From: Dehalococcoidia bacterium
GTDB taxonomy: Bacteria; Chloroflexota; Dehalococcoidia; GIF9; AB-539-J10
Assembly: GCA_004376695.1 (NCBI GenBank)
Contig: SOJB01000126.1
Coordinates: forward strand, 1 to 8,905
Direction of reading: 5' to 3'
DNA length: 8,905 nt
The notes beneath the pieces were generated by a model. That model saw only the letters and a list, made by a program, of their open reading frames with translations. It was not told the origin of the DNA and did no database searches. This document shows, one piece after another, positions 6,167 through 8,905 of this stretch (position 1 is its first letter; each line of letters begins with the position of its first letter). Position numbers and translations under genes: made by a program.

Positions 6167-8596
6167 CTAGCTGTGTGCCACCACCCACAATCTCTCTCCG
6201 TCGGTAGTGAATTCTATGGCGCCATCCTCATCTGTGCGATAGACATTGTGCTCCCCCAGCCTGTCAACCAATCTCTCCACCACCTCGGGGCTGGGGTGGC
6301 CAAAAGGGTTGTCTACCCCCGCTGAAATCACCGCGATGTCAGGGTCAACTGCGGCCAAGAACTGCCACGTGGTGGAGGTCATGCTGCCGTGGTGTGGCAC
6401 TTTCAGTACTGTGCTTCTCAAATCGGCTCGCTGCATGATGAGCTCAAATTCAGCTTCCTGTCTGATGTCGGCAGCGAACAGAAAACTGACTTTGTTCCAG
6501 GTCAGCTTCAACACTACCCCATTGTTGTCGATGTCGCAGCTAGTCCCCTGGAAAAGCTCCGGTGGAGGGTTGAGTATTTCAATCGTGATACCGCCGCCCA
6601 AATCGATCTTCTGACCGGCCCGAGCTATGTTACGTTCGATTCCCTTATCTTCGATAAGACTCAGCCATTCCTGGCAAATCGAGGAATCGCAAGGTAGGCC
6701 GGGGTCAAGCACCTGTCTGACATTGTACCTCCGAAGTACCTCCACCAGGCCCGTGATATGGTCGGCGTGAGATTGAGTGCAAACCACGAGGTCTATCGTC
6801 CTATCCCAGAAGGGGAGCTTCTGGCTGAGCTCCAAACTGATGTCCTGAGGGTCAGGCCCGCCATCAATGAGTATGTTCTGGCCAGTGGGCGTCTGAATCA
6901 AGATGGCATCTCCCTGTCCCACATCGAGGAAACTGACATGTAGCTTGTCATCAGGCATGGTGAGGACAGCGAACCAGACCAGGACAGCTGTTATCAGAAG
7001 GGGAAGAACAAGCCATTTCGTAGAAGAGCCGAGGCGAGGTTTGGAAATGCCTTGAGCGACCTTCTTCATTCCAGAAGTCAACCTGGAGGAGAAATCAGCT
7101 AGCCGGGTTCGGCGGTTGAGGAATGCTACGAGTCCGGCCAATACAGCATAGTACCCCCAGATATGCCAGGTGGAAACGGTAGCTATCTCTAAGGAGGAGT
7201 GGGGCAGGGCATCAAAGAGTTGAACTAGAAAAACGAGATAGCTGAGAAAGAGCCAGGCCAACCAGCCCAGTATTTGAGCGGCAAGCAGGGCGAAGAGTCC
7301 CACGAAACCGACCAAGGCTGATGTGACTATGATAAAGGGCAAAGCTGGCAGGGACAGCAAGGTCGCTGGCAAGGTAACCAGGGAGACTATGCCGAAGTTA
7401 TAGGCTACAAGCGGCCAGACTGCCAGGATAGCTGCCAGACTGGCGGCAAAGACGCCGGTTATTCCAGTGCCCGCGGTCACCAATGCCTCCCTATCCCGGA
7501 ATATGGCAGCAACTCCCTTTCTCCCCCATGCCTGGAAGTGAGGAAAGAGGAGAACAAGCCCCGCCATGGCCGAAAAGCTGAGCTGAAAAGATACGCTCCA
7601 CAAGAGATGAGGCTGGATTCCCACCATTACCGCGGCGGCAAAGGCCAGGGCAATGATGGCGCTTCGCTGTCTCCCCAGGTATTCGGCTATTAGAAACAGG
7701 CTGCCCATAGTTGCTGCCCGAATTACGGGCGGACCCATGCCGGCGAGCAGGGCATAAAACCAGATAGCTGCCCCAGCTATCCAGATGTATATGCCACGCC
7801 GACGTCCAAAAACCATGACGCCGAAGCTGAGGAACATGGCCAGGACGATGCTCAGGTGCAGGCCGGAGATAGCCAGCAGGTGTGCTGTTCCCGTCCTGGA
7901 AAAGGCCTGATAGAGCGAATCAGGTATGTTGCCTCTCAGTCCCAGCAAGATACCCTGAGCTAATGAAGCTTGCGGCTCGGGCAAAGCTCTGGCTAAAGAA
8001 GCGGAGAGCTGTTTCCTCAAAGAGTAAATCCACTGCAAAGGTTTCAGGCCCTGGCCACGGTCCAGGAGTTCTACCCTCGGATAATAGATGATGGAGTGAA
8101 TCCCCTGGCGGGCCAGGTAGCTTCTATAGTCAAAGTCCTCGAGTTGGGGAGGAGTCTCCGGTTCCCCCGTTACTCTAAGCACATCCCCGTAACGGTAGGC
8201 GGGGTATCGAGGCACTCGAACTAACGCGTTTCCCGATAGCGCTATGCGCTCGCCGTTCATAGTGATGTCGGTGGCGGAAAGCGTCAGCAGACAATACCCA
8301 TCCCGAATGTCAGGCTCCTCTGCCAGTGTGCCCCGGATCTCCGCAATTCCCGTGTCGTTGTAAAAGCAGAGGGAGTGCTCAGTTACTGGAGGCAGGCTTG
8401 ACACGAAGCGAAGTCCGCCGCCAAACAGGGCGAGGAGGCACAGCCCGGCCGCTATTAAGGTCTTCCTGCTGCTGGGGAGGAGAGGTATAAGCGCGAAAGG
8501 GATGAGTCCGAAGGACAAGGCGAATAAAGGCAAGCTGACCTTCGAACCCAGGAATACCCCGGCTACCCAGGCACAGCTAACATAGAGAAGCCACAT
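6167..8596 (-). CDS. comEC: ComEC/Rec2-family DNA internalisation channel protein
   Basis: This 809-residue inner-membrane protein is predicted to carry single-stranded DNA across the membrane during natural transformation. It has the full three-part layout. Residues 1 to about 65 are hydrophobic membrane segments, followed by an OB-like soluble region (DUF4131, about 75-180). The competence domain (about 210-495) has many membrane segments and the family motifs GTAHLLAISGLHLS (236-249), PPVIRA (289-294) and SFQLSF (336-341). After a basic stretch (about 495-525) and one more membrane segment (528-546), a metallo-beta-lactamase-like domain runs from about 550 to 795, with DVGQGDA (558-564), DGG (578-580), SHADHITG (609-616), AAD (708-710) and PHHGS (734-738). 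The first His of the usual HxHxDH motif is Gln 608. The ATG follows GGGGG (8604-8608) at 7 bases. No other competence gene is adjacent. Confidence 0.93.
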   Translation of the reverse strand: MWLLYVSCAWVAGVFLGSKVSLPLFALSFGLIPFALIPLLPSSRKTLIAAGLCLLALFGGGLRFVSSLPPVTEHSLCFYNDTGIAEIRGTLAEEPDIRDGYCLLTLSATDITMNGERIALSGNALVRVPRYPAYRYGDVLRVTGEPETPPQLEDFDYRSYLARQGIHSIIYYPRVELLDRGQGLKPLQWIYSLRKQLSASLARALPEPQASLAQGILLGLRGNIPDSLYQAFSRTGTAHLLAISGLHLSIVLAMFLSFGVMVFGRRRGIYIWIAGAAIWFYALLAGMGPPVIRAATMGSLFLIAEYLGRQRSAIIALAFAAAVMVGIQPHLLWSVSFQLSFSAMAGLVLLFPHFQAWGRKGVAAIFRDREALVTAGTGITGVFAASLAAILAVWPLVAYNFGIVSLVTLPATLLSLPALPFIIVTSALVGFVGLFALLAAQILGWLAWLFLSYLVFLVQLFDALPHSSLEIATVSTWHIWGYYAVLAGLVAFLNRRTRLADFSSRLTSGMKKVAQGISKPRLGSSTKWLVLPLLITAVLVWFAVLTMPDDKLHVSFLDVGQGDAILIQTPTGQNILIDGGPDPQDISLELSQKLPFWDRTIDLVVCTQSHADHITGLVEVLRRYNVRQVLDPGLPCDSSICQEWLSLIEDKGIERNIARAGQKIDLGGGITIEILNPPPELFQGTSCDIDNNGVVLKLTWNKVSFLFAADIRQEAEFELIMQRADLRSTVLKVPHHGSMTSTTWQFLAAVDPDIAVISAGVDNPFGHPSPEVVERLVDRLGEHNVYRTDEDGAIEFTTDGERLWVVAHS

Positions 8597-8682
8597 GGAA
8601 AAGCCCCCAATCCCGGCAACTGTGGATGACCTAGTTTACCACCGTGCCCTGCACCAGGGGTAGGCGGGAAAGGCTTATCCTG

Positions 8683-8691
8683 TGATAGAAT
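8683..8691 (+). promoter_or_regulatory. Candidate extended -10 element for the small Cys-rich gene
   Basis: TGATAGAAT gives an extended -10 (TG, one base, then TAGAAT, five of six consensus bases) in the 207-bp divergent region 8597-8803. No good -35 lies at 17-18 bases. The leader would be about 105 bases long. I saw no convincing promoter for comEC on the other strand and no further structure in this region. Confidence 0.3.
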
Positions 8692-8803
8692 GGGACTGTA
8701 TTGAAGACCCTGCAAGTGCTATGGTTCCGATTACGATGGCAATTGGGCTGAACGAGGGTTTCGCTCAAGCAGGTCTAGATTATCCAATGAAGGAGGTGGC
8801 CAA

Positions 8804-8905
8804 ATGACTAAGCCAGAGAGCGGGCAAAAATGCGAGCACCCGGAGAAGCTGAAAGGCAAGCCAGGGGAATGCAGTCCTGAACAAATCAAGGAGTGCCACG
8901 GCGAG
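8804..8905 (+). CDS. Small Cys/His-containing protein, 3' end cut by window
   Basis: Thirty-four codons are visible, running to the last base of the window without a stop. The ATG is preceded at 7 bases by an excellent ribosome binding site (AAGGAGG, 8790-8796), which argues strongly for a real, well-translated gene. The peptide is very hydrophilic and rich in Lys, Glu and Pro. It has Cys 10, His 12, Cys 23, Cys 31 and His 32, in the pattern KCEHPEKLKG...CSPEQIKECHG. It resembles short uncharacterised proteins I associate with anaerobic bacteria that share the CSPEQI..CHG core, but I cannot name a family or function. The Cys/His spacing would allow metal binding or redox chemistry; this is inference. 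It is not a c-type haem site, because no CxxCH is present. There is no signal peptide or membrane segment in the visible part. Confidence 0.7.
   Translation, partial: MTKPESGQKCEHPEKLKGKPGECSPEQIKECHGE

Noticed and set aside
1..8905. A new defence or multi-gene system
   Set aside because: Every long gene belongs to a recognised family with intact core motifs, and no unusual gene combination beyond the trehalose cluster is seen.

Overview
The window reads as ordinary bacterial chromosome carrying central carbohydrate and housekeeping genes. Gene content, the type of dispersed intergenic repeat (GTCGTTGCGAG...GCAATCTC...GAGATTGC...CTCGCAACGAC) and a small Cys-rich protein at the right edge suggest an anaerobic Chloroflexota bacterium, most likely of the Dehalococcoidia. 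That assignment is an impression from family resemblance and no search was run. No rRNA, tRNA, CRISPR array, insertion sequence or phage gene was found.

Layout, left to right. Positions 1-273 are non-coding and repeat-rich: a short perfect hairpin (4-24), a long nested inverted repeat (98-195) and a 23-bp tandem duplication (198-243). Positions 274-4749 hold three genes on the minus strand, transcribed right to left: a bifunctional phosphoglucose/phosphomannose isomerase (3673-4749), a long-form sugar-1-phosphate nucleotidylyltransferase (2461-3531) and a fused trehalose-6-phosphate synthase/phosphatase (274-2454). A 237-bp divergent intergenic region with a candidate promoter on each strand separates this cluster from a plus-strand M29-type metallo-aminopeptidase (4987-6090). 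That gene converges, across a hairpin at 6117-6140, on a full-length minus-strand ComEC/Rec2 DNA-uptake channel gene (6167-8596). A second divergent region (8597-8803) leads to the first 34 codons of a small Cys/His-containing protein cut by the window end.

How the genes work together. The minus-strand cluster can be read as a trehalose supply line. The isomerase interconverts fructose-6-phosphate and glucose-6-phosphate, the nucleotidylyltransferase can charge glucose-1-phosphate to NDP-glucose, and the fused OtsA-OtsB protein joins NDP-glucose to glucose-6-phosphate and removes the phosphate. Only a phosphoglucomutase is missing locally. This grouping is an inference from gene order; each enzyme identity is supported by motifs. 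The aminopeptidase, ComEC and the small Cys-rich protein appear functionally unrelated to it. No clearly new multi-gene system is visible. The points most worth a second look are the coherence of the trehalose cluster, a His-to-Gln change in the metal-binding motif of the ComEC beta-lactamase-like domain, an 18-codon mini-ORF coupled to the GTG start of the nucleotidylyltransferase, the repeat cluster at the left edge, and the Cys-rich small protein.
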